DNA from: Mesorhizobium kowhaii
GTDB lineage: Bacteria > Pseudomonadota > Alphaproteobacteria > Rhizobiales > Rhizobiaceae
DNA length: 64,000 nt
Reading direction: 5' to 3'
Assembly (NCBI RefSeq): GCF_003253745.1
Contig: NZ_MZXV01000032.1
Location: 958,971 to 1,022,970, forward strand
Shown here: piece by piece, positions 34,336 to 46,117 of the stretch
How positions within the stretch are numbered: the stretch's first letter is position 1
How the letters are laid out: the number at the start of each line of letters is the position of its first letter
Made by a program: the position numbers and the translations under genes
Notes under the pieces: generated by a model
Database searches by the model: none
Told to the model about the DNA's origin: nothing
Seen by the model: only the letters and a program-made list of their open reading frames with translations

Positions 34336-34377
34336 GTTTGCTCCCTTCAGTTTGGCAGATTGGCAGATTTTGGCCGC

Positions 34378-35186
34378 TCAGCTGAGGCCGAGCACGTCCC
34401 GCATCGAATACAGTCCCGGCTTGCGGCCACGCGCCCACAGGGCGGCCTTGACGGCGCCACGGGCGAAAATGGCGCGGTCCTCGGCATGGTGGGACAGCGT
34501 GATGCGCTCGCCGGTGCCGGCCAGCAGCACGCTGTGATCGCCGACCACCGAGCCGCCGCGCAGCGTGGCGAAGCCGATCGAACCCGTTTTTCGCACCCCG
34601 GTGTGGCCGTCGCGGACGCGCACATCATTGCCGGTAAGCGTGATGCCGCGCCCGGCGGCGGCGGCCTCGCCGAGCAGCAGCGCCGTGCCCGACGGCGCGT
34701 CGACCTTGTGCTTATGGTGCATTTCGAGGATCTCGATATCGAAATCGTCGGCGTCGAGCGCGCGTGCCGCCTGTTCGACCAGCACCGCCAGAAGATTGAC
34801 GCCGAGGCTCATATTGCCCGACTTGACGATCATCGCATGGCGCGCCGCCGCCGCGATTTTCGCATTGTCGTCGACCGAGCAGCCGGTGGTGCCGATGACA
34901 TGGACGATGCGCGCCTGCGCCGCGTAGCCGGCGAATTCGACGCTAGAGGCCGGCGTGGTGAAATCGAGCACGCCATCGGCCCTGGCGAAGACCGGCAGCG
35001 GATCGTCGCCGATCGGCACGTCGATGCGGCCGATGCCGGCAAGTTCGCCGGCATCCTTGCCCAGATAGGGTGATCCCGCGCGCTCGACGGCGCCGATGAC
35101 CCGGGCGCCCGGAATGGTGTGGATGGCGCGGATCAGCGTCTGGCCCATGCGGCCGGCAGCACCCACCACGACCAGGCCCATATCGC

Positions 35187-35190
<4 letters not shown>
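34378..35190 (-). CDS. dapB: 4-hydroxy-tetrahydrodipicolinate reductase
   Basis: NAD(P)H-dependent step of lysine and diaminopimelate synthesis. It is a 270-residue protein with the Rossmann motif [17 protein letters not shown], the substrate-site segment [19 protein letters not shown] (catalytic His and Lys), and [20 protein letters not shown]. The ATG overlaps the stop of the ABC transporter gene by four bases (35187-35190). The frame is intact and of normal length. Confidence 0.97.
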
Positions 35191-37061
<1,871 letters not shown>

Positions 37062-37127
37062 AGGTTTCCGCTTCCCGTGTCCGGGTTGCAATTCGGCACT
37101 CCTCTTAGCGCCAAGGGGCCGGCTTGC

Positions 37128-38174
37128 CTATGCCTTGGGGTGACTAACTTCGTCGCGCCAGCGCCGGCCCGCGGTCTGCACACCGAACAGCGACGGGTTT
37201 CTGGCATAGGCGGCAAGACCCAAAAGCGCTGCCAGCGGGTGGGTGATCACATAGACCGGCATGGTGCGCATCAGCGCACTGTGCGGCGCCTTGTCCTCGA
37301 AGGCGGCGCGGAAATTGCCGGCCTTCAGCGCCGGCACGATCTTCTGCGCAATGCCGCCAGTGAGGAACACGCCGCCGCGGCTCATGAACACCAGGGCAAG
37401 ATCGCCGGCGGTGCGCCCGAGGCAGGTGACGAAGGTCTCTAGCGCTTCTTCCGCAACCGGATCGGTCTTCGCAAGTGCTGCGGCGGTGACTTCCGCCGGC
37501 GTGGTGAAGGGCGACGGCTTGCCGTCGGCCCTGGCCACCGCCCGGTAGACGTTGACGAGGCCGCGTCCGCACAGGATCTGCTCGCCCGAAATGCGGCCCT
37601 CGAGCTTCTCGATATGCGGGAAAACCTCGAAATCGCGCGGCGTGCGCGGGCCGATGTCCATATGGCCGCCCTCGCCCGGCACCGGTATCCAGTGGGCAAG
37701 CGCGTAGACCAGCCCGGCGACGCCGAGCCCGGTTCCCGGACCGAGCACGACGCGCCCGGCATTGGGCTCCGGCGTGCCGCCGCCGATCTTTTCCATGTGC
37801 TCCTCGCCGAGCGCGACGACGGCCAGCGCCTGCGCCTCGAAATCATTGAGCACGACGATGTCGCTCAAGCCGAGGCTGGCGAACATCTGCCTGGGCTTGA
37901 CGATCCAGGGACAGTTGGTGAGCTCGATCTCGTCGCCGTCGACCGGGCCGGCCACCGCCAGCACCGCCGAATTGGGGCGGACCGACGAACGGTCGAGCAC
38001 GGCCGCCTGGATCGCCTCGTCGATGGTGTTGTAGTTGGCGGTCTGGACGATGGTCGGCTCGCCGGCCTCGGAATTGGCGTCGAGCACAATCGAGAAGCGC
38101 GCATTGGTGCCGCCAATGTCGCCGATCAGGATCGGAAACCGCAACAAAGTATCGTCGTCGCCCGTGCTTGGCAT
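37128..38174 (-). CDS. glk: Glucokinase
   Basis: ATP-dependent phosphorylation of glucose to glucose 6-phosphate. It is a 348-residue bacterial Glk (not ROK) protein. The N-terminal phosphate loop is [29 protein letters not shown] holds the catalytic Asp, and [15 protein letters not shown] and [13 protein letters not shown] are family motifs. It is upstream of the ABC transporter gene on the same strand, 66 bases away. The ATG 38174 start (MPSTGDDD) precedes the conserved part by about 12 residues. Confidence 0.95.
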   Translation of the reverse strand: MPSTGDDDTLLRFPILIGDIGGTNARFSIVLDANSEAGEPTIVQTANYNTIDEAIQAAVLDRSSVRPNSAVLAVAGPVDGDEIELTNCPWIVKPRQMFASLGLSDIVVLNDFEAQALAVVALGEEHMEKIGGGTPEPNAGRVVLGPGTGLGVAGLVYALAHWIPVPGEGGHMDIGPRTPRDFEVFPHIEKLEGRISGEQILCGRGLVNVYRAVARADGKPSPFTTPAEVTAAALAKTDPVAEEALETFVTCLGRTAGDLALVFMSRGGVFLTGGIAQKIVPALKAGNFRAAFEDKAPHSALMRTMPVYVITHPLAALLGLAAYARNPSLFGVQTAGRRWRDEVSHPKA

Positions 38175-38332
38175 GCTCTCGTCCGTCCCCGGCGCCCCCG
38201 ACGGCGTATCGCCGTTCTTCCGTTGACTAGCGCATGAGTTTGAAAAGGGAAAGCCGCTTCGGCGTTAGCTCAAGGGCAATCGCTTCAGGTTTCGAATTCG
38301 CCCCATCAGCCTTTCCGACCGCTGACGCTGCC

Positions 38333-38496
38333 CCTCACCCGCCTGCCGGCATCCTCTCCCCGTATAGTGACGGAGACAGGGGCGCTGCCATCGATGGTTT
38401 CGCCATTTATCAGTGTTGCAAGAAAGGCGCCGGCATTGCGGCCAGCCCCCTTCTCCCCGTCACTATACGGGGAGAAGTGCCCGGCAGGCGATGAGG
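38333..38496. repeat. Large inverted-repeat intergenic element
   Basis: Arms of about 45-50 bp face each other across an 80-base loop. The inner 18 bases are perfect: CTCCCCGTATAGTGACGG (38356-38373) against its complement at 38457-38474. The outer parts share CGCCTGCCGGCA and its near-complement TGCCCGGCAGGCG. Related elements are at 54281-54437 and, as one arm only, 62047-62092. It fills most of the 390-base gap between glk and mepA; the rest of that gap shows nothing recognisable. Confidence 0.85.
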
Positions 38497-38564
38497 TGCA
38501 GCGCCGACTTAGGCGATTGACTCGTCTCCAGCGCAAATTGGAAGCTGGAGCGATCCCCTGACGG

Positions 38565-39656
38565 TCAGTTTCCCGGCCGTGGCCGCGGCAGCGGGATGCC
38601 GATCTCGGGGGTCGCTGTGAATGCGTTCACCGAGCTTGGCAAGCCGGCCGCGCCACTGGCCGTGGTGGCGGGCAGCGAAGGCACTTCGGGTTCAGGCATT
38701 GCGGCCGCGACCGGCACGCTGCCGCCATGATAGGTCGCGGCCTCGGCAGAAGCCGGACCCGGCGCGTCGAGCACGGCGCGGCATTCCTTTGGCAGGTTCG
38801 CCATCGTCATCAGGTCACGGGCCTTCGGCGCATCCGGGTTCTTGTTGGGCCGCCAGGGCTCTTCGGTGAACCACCAGGCGAGCGGCTTGCCGCAGCCGTC
38901 ATCGGGCGGCGTTGCTTCCTGCGCCTTGCAGTTGGGCGAGCCCGGCTGGCAGCCGATGCGCATGTGGAAATGATAGTCGTGGCCCCAGAACGGCCTGATC
39001 TTGCGCAGCCAGTCGCGGTCGCCCTTGACGGTGTCGCAGAGCTTTTTCTTGATGCCAGGATTGACCAGGATGCGTTCGACCTCGGGATAGCTCGCCGCCC
39101 GCTTCAGAAGCCGTGCATGCGCCGGCGTCCACAGTGCGTCCTTCACCAGATGGGTCTTCTCGTCGACCATCAAGGTGGCGCTCTTGGTTTCGCGCTGCGC
39201 CACCGACAACGGGGAGCTGGGCATCGGCGTCAGCCAGATGTCGGCGTCGAGACCAATCTGGTGCGAGGCGTGGCCTGTCATCATCGGGCCGCCGCGCGGC
39301 TGCGAAATGTCGCCGATCAGCAGGCCGGGCCAACCATCGGCCGCGGCGTCGCGCGACAATTTCTCGATCACCGCGATCATCGCCGGATGGCCCCAGCGGC
39401 GGTTGCGCGACGGCCGCATCACCTCCCAGGTCGGACCGTCCATGGGAATGGCGACACCGCCGGCAAAGCAGCCCTTGGAGTAGAAGCCTATCGACTGCGG
39501 CGATGTCGCCACCGGCAATTTCTTGGCACCGAACAGATCCTTCGCCCGTTCCTCGGCCGCCGCTGGCTGCGCGGCGAGCCCGGCCAGCGCGAACAGGCCG
39601 AGCGCTGTGGCCAGCAGTGATTTCCTGCCGAGAGATCGCCGCGTCGCTGTCTTCAT
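38565..39656 (-). CDS. mepA: Penicillin-insensitive murein endopeptidase
   Basis: A periplasmic zinc metallopeptidase that cleaves D-Ala-meso-DAP cross-links in peptidoglycan. It has 363 residues with a signal peptide (SLLATALGLFALAGLAAQPAAA). LAS-family metal and active-site motifs are PMMTGHASHQIGLDADIWLT and GHDYHFHMRIGCQ. The C-terminal 80 residues are Pro/Ala-rich and low complexity, longer than in E. coli MepA. The start at 39656 (MKTATRRS) is preferred to 39677 because it begins the signal peptide properly. Confidence 0.95.
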   Translation of the reverse strand: MKTATRRSLGRKSLLATALGLFALAGLAAQPAAAEERAKDLFGAKKLPVATSPQSIGFYSKGCFAGGVAIPMDGPTWEVMRPSRNRRWGHPAMIAVIEKLSRDAAADGWPGLLIGDISQPRGGPMMTGHASHQIGLDADIWLTPMPSSPLSVAQRETKSATLMVDEKTHLVKDALWTPAHARLLKRAASYPEVERILVNPGIKKKLCDTVKGDRDWLRKIRPFWGHDYHFHMRIGCQPGSPNCKAQEATPPDDGCGKPLAWWFTEEPWRPNKNPDAPKARDLMTMANLPKECRAVLDAPGPASAEAATYHGGSVPVAAAMPEPEVPSLPATTASGAAGLPSSVNAFTATPEIGIPLPRPRPGN

Positions 39657-39720
39657 GAAACCGGATCCCCACCGCAATCCAAGGCCGAATCATAGCATGC
39701 AACGCGCGGCGCTTCGATGA

Positions 39721-40644
39721 TTAGCGCTTCATCGGGCTGCGCGGCTCGCCATCGCGCCAGTCGCCGCTTGCCCACATATGGTCGAAGGCGGCGCGGTAAT
39801 CCGGAAAGCGAAGGGAATAGCCCGCCGCCTTGATCGCCGCGTTGGCGACGCGCTTGTTCTCGCCATAGAAGGACCGCGCCATGGGCGAAAGTTGGGCGGC
39901 GTCGAAAGGAATTTCGGGCGGCGGTGTGACGCCCATCAGCGACGCGGCATAGGCGACGACATCCTGCGGCGGCGCCGGCAAGTCGTCGGTGACGTTGAAG
40001 ATGCCGCCGGTATTGCCGTCGATCAGCTGCCACAGCGCGCCGGCAATGTCGTCGCAATGGATGCGGTTGAACACCTGGTCCGGCTTGACCAGCCGTCTCG
40101 CGGTGCCGTTTTCGAGATTGACCAAAGCGTTGCGGCCCGGCCCGTAAATGCCGGACAGGCGCAGGATCGCCACCGGCCGGCCGATCTCCCGGCCGAGTTC
40201 CAGCCAGTCCTGTTCGGCAGCCACCCGCATCACCGAGCGCTTCGACACCGGCCGGCACTCGGCCGTTTCATCGACCCATGCGCCGTCATAATTGCCGTAG
40301 ACGCCGACCGTCGAGAGATAGCCGATCCATTCGAGCGCCGGCATCCGGGCCACGATGTCGGCGCGGGCGGCATTCAGCACGGGATCGCCGGCCTCTTCCG
40401 GAGCGACCGAAACCACCAGATGCGTTGTGTTTCCCAGCGCATCGCCGATTTCACCGGTCAGTGCGCCGTCGAACAGCAGCGGCGCGATGCCGGCCTGCCG
40501 CAGCGCCTCGAACTTTTCCGGCGAACGCGTCGTCCCCGAGAGCCTCGCGGCAGCTTTGCTGGCGCGCGAAAAAGCCTTGCCGGCTCGGGCAAAAGCCTTG
40601 CCGGAATAGCCGGCGCCGAAAATGAATATCTGCTTTTCACTCAT
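39721..40644 (-). CDS. NAD-dependent epimerase/dehydratase-like (extended SDR) protein
   Basis: A 307-residue atypical SDR of the YeeZ-like type. The Rossmann motif is [17 protein letters not shown], with [18 protein letters not shown] (Thr/Tyr region), [14 protein letters not shown] and [10 protein letters not shown] following. The usual short linker after the Rossmann loop is expanded into a [19 protein letters not shown] stretch that looks like a local duplication. The start overlaps the queG stop (ATGA at 40641-40644). The substrate is unknown. Confidence 0.88.
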   Translation of the reverse strand: MSEKQIFIFGAGYSGKAFARAGKAFSRASKAAARLSGTTRSPEKFEALRQAGIAPLLFDGALTGEIGDALGNTTHLVVSVAPEEAGDPVLNAARADIVARMPALEWIGYLSTVGVYGNYDGAWVDETAECRPVSKRSVMRVAAEQDWLELGREIGRPVAILRLSGIYGPGRNALVNLENGTARRLVKPDQVFNRIHCDDIAGALWQLIDGNTGGIFNVTDDLPAPPQDVVAYAASLMGVTPPPEIPFDAAQLSPMARSFYGENKRVANAAIKAAGYSLRFPDYRAAFDHMWASGDWRDGEPRSPMKR

Positions 40645-41795
40645 GCATGCGCCCTGGTTGGCCGCGCCACACGCCATTCGTCGCGCACGGCCGCATCGCC
40701 CTCGGTTTTCAGGCCGGTCGCGGCCCGTTCGGAATATTCGGCGTCGGGCACGAGCCGCGCCAGCGCCCATATTGCCGCGCCCCGCACCAGCGGCGAGGCA
40801 TCGTCCAGCAAGACACGCACGGCACCGGCAAGTGCTGCATCGCCGGAATTGCCGGCGGCGATCAGCACGTTTCGGACAAAACGATCACGGCCGATGCGTT
40901 TTATCGGCGAGCCGGAGAAAAAGGCGCGGAAGGCTGCATCGTCGAGTTGCAGCAATTCGGCGAGCGGCGGTTCGCGCAATTCGTCACGCGCGGCGAGTTT
41001 TGCTTCGGAGGCAGCCCGGGCGAATTTGTTCCACGGGCAGGCGGCGAGGCAATCGTCGCAGCCATAGATGCGGTTGCCGATCTTCTCGCGGAATTCATGC
41101 GGGATCGGCCCCTTGTTCTCGATGGTGAGATAGGAGATGCAGCGCCGCGCATCGAGCCGGTAAGGCGCCGGGAACGCATCGGTCGGGCAGACGTCGAGGC
41201 AGGCGCGGCAGGAGCCGCAATGGTCGATCTCCGCCCGGTCGGGCAAGAGTTCGGCTGTCGTGAAGATGGTGCCGAGGAACAGCCAGGAGCCGTGCTCGCG
41301 GCTGACCAGATTGGTGTGCTTGCCTTGCCAGCCGAGTCCGGCGGCCTCGGCCAGCGGCTTTTCCATCACCGGTGCCGTGTCGACGAACACCTTCACGTCG
41401 CCGCCGGCGCGCGCCACAAGCTTGCCGGCGATCTCCTTGAGCCGGCCCTTCATCACCTCGTGATAGTCACGGTTCTGCGCATAGACCGAGATGGCGCCAC
41501 GGTCGCGCTTGGCCAGCACTTCGCGCGGATCATGATCGGGGCCGTAATTCATCGCCAGCACGATGATCGAGCGCACTTGCGGCCAGAGTGCCGTGGGTTC
41601 GCCGCGGCGTTGAAGCGTCTCGGCGATCCAGTCCATTGAGCCGTGAAAGCCGTCGGCGACGAATTCGGCCAGGCGCGCCGGCGCCAGCGGGATCGCATCG
41701 GGGGTGGTGACGGCGACGGCATCGAAGCCGGCGCGATGCGCCTCTGCGTCGATCAGCGCGCGCAGTTTTACGGGATCAGAAGTCGAGGTCCGCAT
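40641..41795 (-). CDS. queG: Epoxyqueuosine reductase
   Basis: Final step of queuosine synthesis in tRNA, reducing epoxyqueuosine with cobalamin and two [4Fe-4S] clusters. The protein has 384 residues. The cluster ligands are [16 protein letters not shown] and [15 protein letters not shown]; the N-terminal cobalamin-binding part includes [21 protein letters not shown]-terminal HEAT-like segments ([15 protein letters not shown]) are present, as usual. It overlaps the upstream GST gene by 20 bases and the SDR gene downstream by four, so it sits in a three-gene unit. Confidence 0.96.
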   Translation of the reverse strand: MRTSTSDPVKLRALIDAEAHRAGFDAVAVTTPDAIPLAPARLAEFVADGFHGSMDWIAETLQRRGEPTALWPQVRSIIVLAMNYGPDHDPREVLAKRDRGAISVYAQNRDYHEVMKGRLKEIAGKLVARAGGDVKVFVDTAPVMEKPLAEAAGLGWQGKHTNLVSREHGSWLFLGTIFTTAELLPDRAEIDHCGSCRACLDVCPTDAFPAPYRLDARRCISYLTIENKGPIPHEFREKIGNRIYGCDDCLAACPWNKFARAASEAKLAARDELREPPLAELLQLDDAAFRAFFSGSPIKRIGRDRFVRNVLIAAGNSGDAALAGAVRVLLDDASPLVRGAAIWALARLVPDAEYSERAATGLKTEGDAAVRDEWRVARPTRAHA

Positions 41796-42468
41796 AATGC
41801 GACACCGGCGACAGGCCGCGCACCCGGTCGGTCAAAAGCGGCCGGAAGGAGGGCCGCGACTTCACCCGCGTGTACCATTCGCGCGCCGCGGCGTGTTCGC
41901 GCCAGTCGATCTCGCCGAGATAGTCGAGCACCGACAGCGTCGCCGCGGCCGCGAGATCGGCGTAGGTGACCCTGCTGCCAGCCAGCCAATGGCGGGTGCC
42001 GGCCAGCCAGTTGGTGTATTTCATGTGCTGGCGGATGTTGGCGCGCGCCGCACGGATGGCTCCTGAATCGGGCGAACCGCCGCCCGCCGTTTCCGGCATC
42101 ACCGGCTTCAGCACGCGCTCGCGCACCAGATGGCGGGTGACTTCGCTTTCGGCCTTGTTGAGATACCAGTCGATCAACCGGCGGATTTCGGCGCGCTGCA
42201 TCGGGTCCTCGGCGAACAGCCGCTTGTCGCGCTTCAAGACGCCGCGTGTCTCATCGAGATACTCGGCAATGACGGTTGCGCCGACGATCGGCACGTCGCC
42301 TTCAGCCAAAAGGATCGGCAGCGTGCCGGCCGGGTTCAGCGCCAGGAACTCCTTGCGCCGGGTCCACGGCTTTTCCTCGATCAGGGCCAGCTCCTCGCCA
42401 TACTCGCCAAAAGCGAGGCGGACGAAGCGACAGGTGGCGAACATGGGATGGTGGAAAAGCGTCAGCAT
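41776..42468 (-). CDS. Glutathione S-transferase family protein
   Basis: A 230-residue cytoplasmic protein with a thioredoxin-like N-terminal domain ([20 protein letters not shown], with [14 protein letters not shown] supplying the conserved cis-Pro) and an all-helical C-terminal domain (about 90-215) containing [20 protein letters not shown]. The substrate is unknown; the catalytic residue could be the early Ser/Cys. It is the first gene of the GST-queG-SDR unit, divergent from uppP. The overlap with queG suggests coupling. Confidence 0.92.
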   Translation of the reverse strand: MLTLFHHPMFATCRFVRLAFGEYGEELALIEEKPWTRRKEFLALNPAGTLPILLAEGDVPIVGATVIAEYLDETRGVLKRDKRLFAEDPMQRAEIRRLIDWYLNKAESEVTRHLVRERVLKPVMPETAGGGSPDSGAIRAARANIRQHMKYTNWLAGTRHWLAGSRVTYADLAAAATLSVLDYLGEIDWREHAAAREWYTRVKSRPSFRPLLTDRVRGLSPVSHYADLDF

Positions 42469-42628
42469 GGTTCCGCGATGATAAAGCGCACTGGCGAATC
42501 GCCGGGCGCACCGGTAAGTCTTGGCCGCCCGGTTAGCGGGCCGTCAGGGTGTTGCGACCTATAGGGGGACTTGCAGGCCATGACAAGCAAGCCGTTCTGT
42601 TAGCCGTCACGCCAATGCCGAGGTAGCC

Positions 42629-43435
42629 ATGGAAAGCCAGACCATCGTCGAAGCCCTGCTGCTCGGCCTGCTGGAGGGGCTGACCGAGTTCATCCCGGTC
42701 TCGTCGACCGGCCATATCCTGCTCGCCGGCCATTTCCTCGGCTTCCATTCGACCGGCAAGGCCTTCGAGATCCTGATCCAGCTCGGTGCCATCCTGGCTA
42801 TTCTGAGCGTCTATTTCCGCCGTCTGTGGAAAATGCTGCTCGATCTGCCGCATGACCGGCTGACGCGGCATTTCGTCATCGGCATCTTGATCGCCTTCCT
42901 GCCGGCGGCGATCATCGGCGCGCTGGCGCATGATTTCATCAAGACGGTGCTGTTCGAATCGCCAAGGCTGATCTGCATCATGCTGATCATCGGCGGCGTC
43001 GTGCTGCTGGTGGTTGACCGCATGAACCTCAAGCCGGTCTACCGCGACGTCGAGCGGTTCCCGACCCGGCTTTACCTGCAGATCGGGCTTTTCCAGTGCC
43101 TGTCGCTGATCCCCGGCACGTCGCGCTCGGGGTCGACGATCGTCGGCGCGCTGCTGCTGGGCGTCGACAAGCGGGCGGCGGCGGAATTCTCCTTCTTCCT
43201 CGCCATTCCGACGATGATCGGTGCCTTCGCCTTCGACCTGTTCAAGAACCGCAACGTGCTGAGCAGCGCCGACCTGCCGATCATCGCCATCGGCTTCGTC
43301 GCCGCCTTCGTCACGGCGCTCATCGTCGTGCGCTTCCTGCTCGATTACGTCTCGCGCAACGGCTATTCGCTGTTCGGTTGGTGGCGGCTGGTGGTTGGCG
43401 GCGTCGGGCTGGTGGCGTTGATGATCTGGGGGTGA
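42629..43435 (+). CDS. uppP: Undecaprenyl-diphosphatase
   Basis: A membrane enzyme that recycles undecaprenyl diphosphate to the monophosphate carrier used in cell-wall synthesis (BacA family). It is a 268-residue protein with about eight transmembrane helices. Catalytic signatures are [19 protein letters not shown] near the N-terminus and [29 protein letters not shown] precedes the ATG. It is monocistronic and convergent with yraN. Confidence 0.97.
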   Translation: MESQTIVEALLLGLLEGLTEFIPVSSTGHILLAGHFLGFHSTGKAFEILIQLGAILAILSVYFRRLWKMLLDLPHDRLTRHFVIGILIAFLPAAIIGALAHDFIKTVLFESPRLICIMLIIGGVVLLVVDRMNLKPVYRDVERFPTRLYLQIGLFQCLSLIPGTSRSGSTIVGALLLGVDKRAAAEFSFFLAIPTMIGAFAFDLFKNRNVLSSADLPIIAIGFVAAFVTALIVVRFLLDYVSRNGYSLFGWWRLVVGGVGLVALMIWG

Positions 43436-43464
43436 GCAGCGCCTGAGGTGATGGGCTACACGCC

Positions 43465-43513
43465 GTCGTCATCCACGGTAAGCGACGCAGCGCAGACCCG
43501 AGGATGACGAAGG
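43465..43513. repeat. CGTCATCC-type rhizobial repeat, copy 1
   Basis: A short intergenic element beginning CGTCATCC and ending CCGAGGATGACGAAGG, with GCGACGCAGCGCAGACCC inside. It recurs at 45386, 45540 and 46041. It lies between the convergent uppP and yraN genes. Confidence 0.7.
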
Positions 43514-43529
43514 ATGTTTTCGCCCTTCC

Positions 43530-43925
43530 TCAATTCCTTCCATAAAACGCATTCTCGACATGCACCGGCCAGCGCCACGGCAGCACCGCGACCATGTCGA
43601 AGCGCATCGACAGTTTGCCATAGTCGGACTGGCGCGACAGCCAGATGTCGGCCGCCGCCTCGATGCGGCGCTCCGATTCGTGGCCGATCGCCTCCATGGC
43701 TTCGATCAGCGTGCGGCGTGCCTTGACCTCGACGAACAGCACGAGATCGCCGCGCCGAGCGATCAGGTCAATCTCGCCGAAGCGGGTGCGGTGGCGGCGC
43801 GCGAGGATCCGGTAGCCCTTGAGCATCAGCGCTGCCGCCGCCAGCCATTCGCCGCGATGACCGCGCCGATAGGCTTTTTGGCGGCTGGCGCTCGGGCGCT
43901 CAGCCACCACTCTCTCCAGCAGCAT
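43530..43925 (-). CDS. YraN / UPF0102 endonuclease-like protein
   Basis: A 131-residue protein of the UPF0102 family with a restriction-endonuclease-like fold. Motifs include [40 protein letters not shown] and [15 protein letters not shown], giving the E..D..E-x-K pattern of a nuclease core. The biological role is unclear. Its start overlaps the end of rsmI by 26 bases, a frequent arrangement in bacteria. Confidence 0.95.
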   Translation of the reverse strand: MLLERVVAERPSASRQKAYRRGHRGEWLAAAALMLKGYRILARRHRTRFGEIDLIARRGDLVLFVEVKARRTLIEAMEAIGHESERRIEAAADIWLSRQSDYGKLSMRFDMVAVLPWRWPVHVENAFYGRN

Positions 43926-44889
43926 CCCTGAGCTCGAGCAGCCGCCGATAGAGCGCCTGTTTCTGGCCGCCGGTCATTTTCGCGGCTTCCGCCGCCGCCT
44001 TGGAGGCCGGCATTTCGGCGGCGAGCGACAAAAGCAGGCGATCGATGTCGGCCGGCTCGTCTGCCTTGGCCTCGGCGGGACCGACGCAGACGACGATCTC
44101 GCCCTTCGGCGTATCGGCCGCCGCATAGTGGTCGGCCAGCACTTGCAGCGTGCCGGTGCGCATCTCCTCGAACGTCTTGGTCAGCTCGCGGCCGATCGCG
44201 GCCTTTCGCTCGCCGCCAAGGGCCTCGACCATGGCGCCGAGGGATTCGGCCAGCCGGCGCGGCGATTCGAAGAAGATCAGCGTCGCCGGCACGGCTTTCA
44301 ACGCTTCGAGGCGCGTCAGCCGCTGGCCGCTCTTCACCGGCAAAAATCCCGCGAACAGGAAGGCGTCGGAGGGCAGGCCGGATGCCGTCAGCGCGGCGAG
44401 TGGTGCCGACGGGCCCGGGATCGGCACGACGCGGATGCCATGGTCGAGCGCCTCGCCGACCAGCCGGTAGCCGGGATCGGACACCAGCGGCGTGCCGGCA
44501 TCGGAAATCAGCGCCACGCTCTGCCCGGCCTGGAGCGCCGCGATCAGCTTCGGCCCGGCCTCGCCGGCATTGTGCTCGTGATAGGCCGTGGTGCGGCGGC
44601 GAATGCCGTAACGGTCGAGCAGCACGCGCGACACCCGTGTGTCCTCGCAAGCGACGATGTCGGCGGCGGCCAGCGTTTCCAGCGCGCGCAGCGTGATGTC
44701 GGCGAGATTGCCGATCGGCGTCGCCACCAGATAGAGCGCCGGTTCGAGCGGCCGGGCCGCGATCTCGGTCTGCCCGACCACATAGCTGCGCTTGCCCGTC
44801 TCGCCGGTCACCGATGCATCTCCATTCGAACCTTGTTTGGCACGGCTGAGGCCGGCTTGCAAAAGCTGACGTTGGGTCCGCCTCGCCAT
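43900..44889 (-). CDS. rsmI: 16S rRNA (cytidine-1402 2'-O)-methyltransferase
   Basis: SAM-dependent methylation of C1402 in 16S rRNA. The protein has about 329 residues, a tetrapyrrole-methylase fold. Conserved stretches are [51 protein letters not shown] and [14 protein letters not shown]. The C-terminal HTH-like region ends SGG. Start 44889 (MARRTQRQ) is chosen; a longer frame extends upstream but reads through the divergent promoter region. It is coupled to yraN downstream. Confidence 0.95.
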   Translation of the reverse strand: MARRTQRQLLQAGLSRAKQGSNGDASVTGETGKRSYVVGQTEIAARPLEPALYLVATPIGNLADITLRALETLAAADIVACEDTRVSRVLLDRYGIRRRTTAYHEHNAGEAGPKLIAALQAGQSVALISDAGTPLVSDPGYRLVGEALDHGIRVVPIPGPSAPLAALTASGLPSDAFLFAGFLPVKSGQRLTRLEALKAVPATLIFFESPRRLAESLGAMVEALGGERKAAIGRELTKTFEEMRTGTLQVLADHYAAADTPKGEIVVCVGPAEAKADEPADIDRLLLSLAAEMPASKAAAEAAKMTGGQKQALYRRLLELRDAAGESGG

Positions 44890-44957
44890 TCCTTTGCCAC
44901 AGTAGGGAACGAAACCGGTTTCGGCAGATTTACCCCCTGATTCCGGAGGAGGACAGG

Positions 44958-45143
44958 ATGGACAGCCTAAAAATACAGGATGCTTTCGCGCCCTACTATG
45001 CCGGCCGCAAGCGCGTTGCCGCACCCAAGGACAAGCGCCTGCCTGCCAAGACCGACACCAGCCTGACCAAGCGGGCCACAAGCGCCTTGCCGACGAACGT
45101 CAGGCTTTCCGACAACAAACCAGACAGCACGACGGAGCACTGA
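44958..45143 (+). CDS. Small basic protein of unknown function
   Basis: A 61-residue hydrophilic protein beginning MDSLKIQDAFAPYYAGRKRV and ending DNKPDSTTEH. It is rich in Lys, Thr and Ser and is probably disordered after residue 20. An unusually strong ribosome site (GGAGGAGGACAGG) directly precedes the ATG, which is the main reason to accept it. It is divergent from rsmI. I do not recognise the family. Confidence 0.6.
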   Translation: MDSLKIQDAFAPYYAGRKRVAAPKDKRLPAKTDTSLTKRATSALPTNVRLSDNKPDSTTEH

Positions 45144-45216
45144 CCGGACGATGCCCAATCGCTTCGATATCTTCATCACCCGTCTTGAAACGAAAAACGC
45201 CCGCAACGACGCGCCG

Positions 45217-45372
45217 CTACCCCCGATAGGCGACCAGCACCGCGCCCGCGGCGACAAGGGCGACACCAAGCCGGTTCGCTCCGGAGAGTCGCCCGCCGAG
45301 AAGGACCGCGCCAAACACCGCCACAAGCACGACGCCTAGCGCAACAGCTTGCGACGGCTCAGAATTCTGCCA
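45217..45372 (-). pseudogene. Remnant of EamA/DMT-type transporter (C-terminus)
   Basis: On the minus strand, about 50 codons read SEPSQAVALGVVLVAVFGAV followed by LSGANRLGVALVAAGAVLVA and YRG. This looks like the last two transmembrane helices of a drug/metabolite transporter. There is no start or N-terminal part upstream; instead the sequence runs into a CGTCATCC-type repeat at 45386. It is therefore a truncated remnant. Confidence 0.65.
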
Positions 45373-45385
45373 TTGCATGCCGCCG

Positions 45386-45430
45386 CAAGGGTCGCGGCAT
45401 GGATCCTCGGTCAAGTCCGAGGATGACGAA
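45386..45430. repeat. CGTCATCC-type rhizobial repeat, copy 2
   Basis: A short form: GTCGCGGCATGGATCCTCGG then TCAAGTCCGAGGATGACGAA, i.e. TCCTCGG/CCGAGGA arms. It abuts the DMT-transporter remnant and could mark the point of its truncation. Confidence 0.6.
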
Positions 45431-45539
45431 CGTGGGGTTGCGAACGCTCGGCCAGATCATTTAGCCCAGATATCGTGAAACGCGCGCCTCCAGAAGTGCA
45501 ATCCGCAGGGCTTGGAGATTGGCCGCAAGATTCCTGAAA

Positions 45540-45603
45540 TCGTCATCCTGGGGCGGAGCAAGGAGCGAAGCGACGCAGCGCAGACCCCAGGATCCATGCC
45601 GCG
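45540..45603. repeat. CGTCATCC-type rhizobial repeat, copy 3
   Basis: CGTCATCCTGGGGCGGAGCA at one end and CCCCAGGATCCATGCCGCGA at the other, with GAAGCGACGCAGCGCAGA inside. The arms CATCCTGGGG/CCCCAGGAT pair. The 45431-45689 region around it contains only this repeat and a second GCGCGGCATGGATGA fragment near 45660; no gene is supported there. Confidence 0.7.
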
Positions 45604-45689
45604 ACATCAAAGCGGCGCGACGATTCAGAAATTCTGTCGCCGCATTCCTCCACAAGGCGCGCGGCATGGATGACAAGGACGCGGTGGCA

Positions 45690-45977
45690 TCACCACCCCG
45701 TTCCGCGAAAAAGCTCGAACCATTCTGGATTGGTCTTCTCGATCAGCTCGATCTTCCATTGACGTGGCCAGCGTTTCAGTGACTTCTCGCGCTGGATGGC
45801 ATCGACAATGTCAAAATATTCCTCGTACCAGATCAGTCGCTGCACCCCGTAGCGACTGGTGAAGCGCGAACCTTGGCCGGATTTGTGCTCCGGAATGCGG
45901 CGGCCGAGGTCGTTGGTGACGCCGATGTAGATCGTGCCGCGCTTCTGGCTCGCGGTCAGGTAGACATAGCCGGTCAT
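45690..45977 (-). CDS. GIY-YIG nuclease-domain protein
   Basis: A 95-residue single-domain protein of the UPF0213/GIY-YIG family. The motif appears as GYVYLTASQKRGTIYIGVTN, followed by DLGRRIPEHKSG (conserved Arg), RFTSRYGVQRLIWYEEY and the metal-binding Glu in AIQREKSLKRWPRQWK. Such small stand-alone proteins are very common and often multicopy in rhizobia; their cellular role is unknown. It is flanked on both sides by CGTCATCC-type repeats. Confidence 0.93.
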   Translation of the reverse strand: MTGYVYLTASQKRGTIYIGVTNDLGRRIPEHKSGQGSRFTSRYGVQRLIWYEEYFDIVDAIQREKSLKRWPRQWKIELIEKTNPEWFELFRGTGW

Positions 45978-46040
45978 GGTTGAAGGGTAGCTTGCAACCT
46001 GTCAAACGGCTATCCTTTACTCGCCGTGTTCTTCGGCGGA

Positions 46041-46106
46041 TGTCGCGGCATGGATCCTAGGGTCTCCGCAACGTCGCTTCGCTCCTGCTCCGCCCTAGGA
46101 TGACGA
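46041..46106. repeat. CGTCATCC-type rhizobial repeat, copy 4
   Basis: GTCGCGGCATGGATCCTAGG at one end, then GTCTCCGCAACGTCGCTTCG and CTCCTGCTCCGCCCTAGGAT, ending GACG. It is the inverted orientation of copy 3, with CCTAGG arms. It lies between the GIY-YIG gene and the end of hemW. Confidence 0.7.
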
Positions 46107-46117
46107 AGGCGCGTTGC

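Noticed and set aside
45151..45339. 62-codon plus-strand frame after the small gene at 44958
   Set aside because: It lies antisense to the transporter remnant, has no ribosome site, and its composition looks like the complement of coding sequence.
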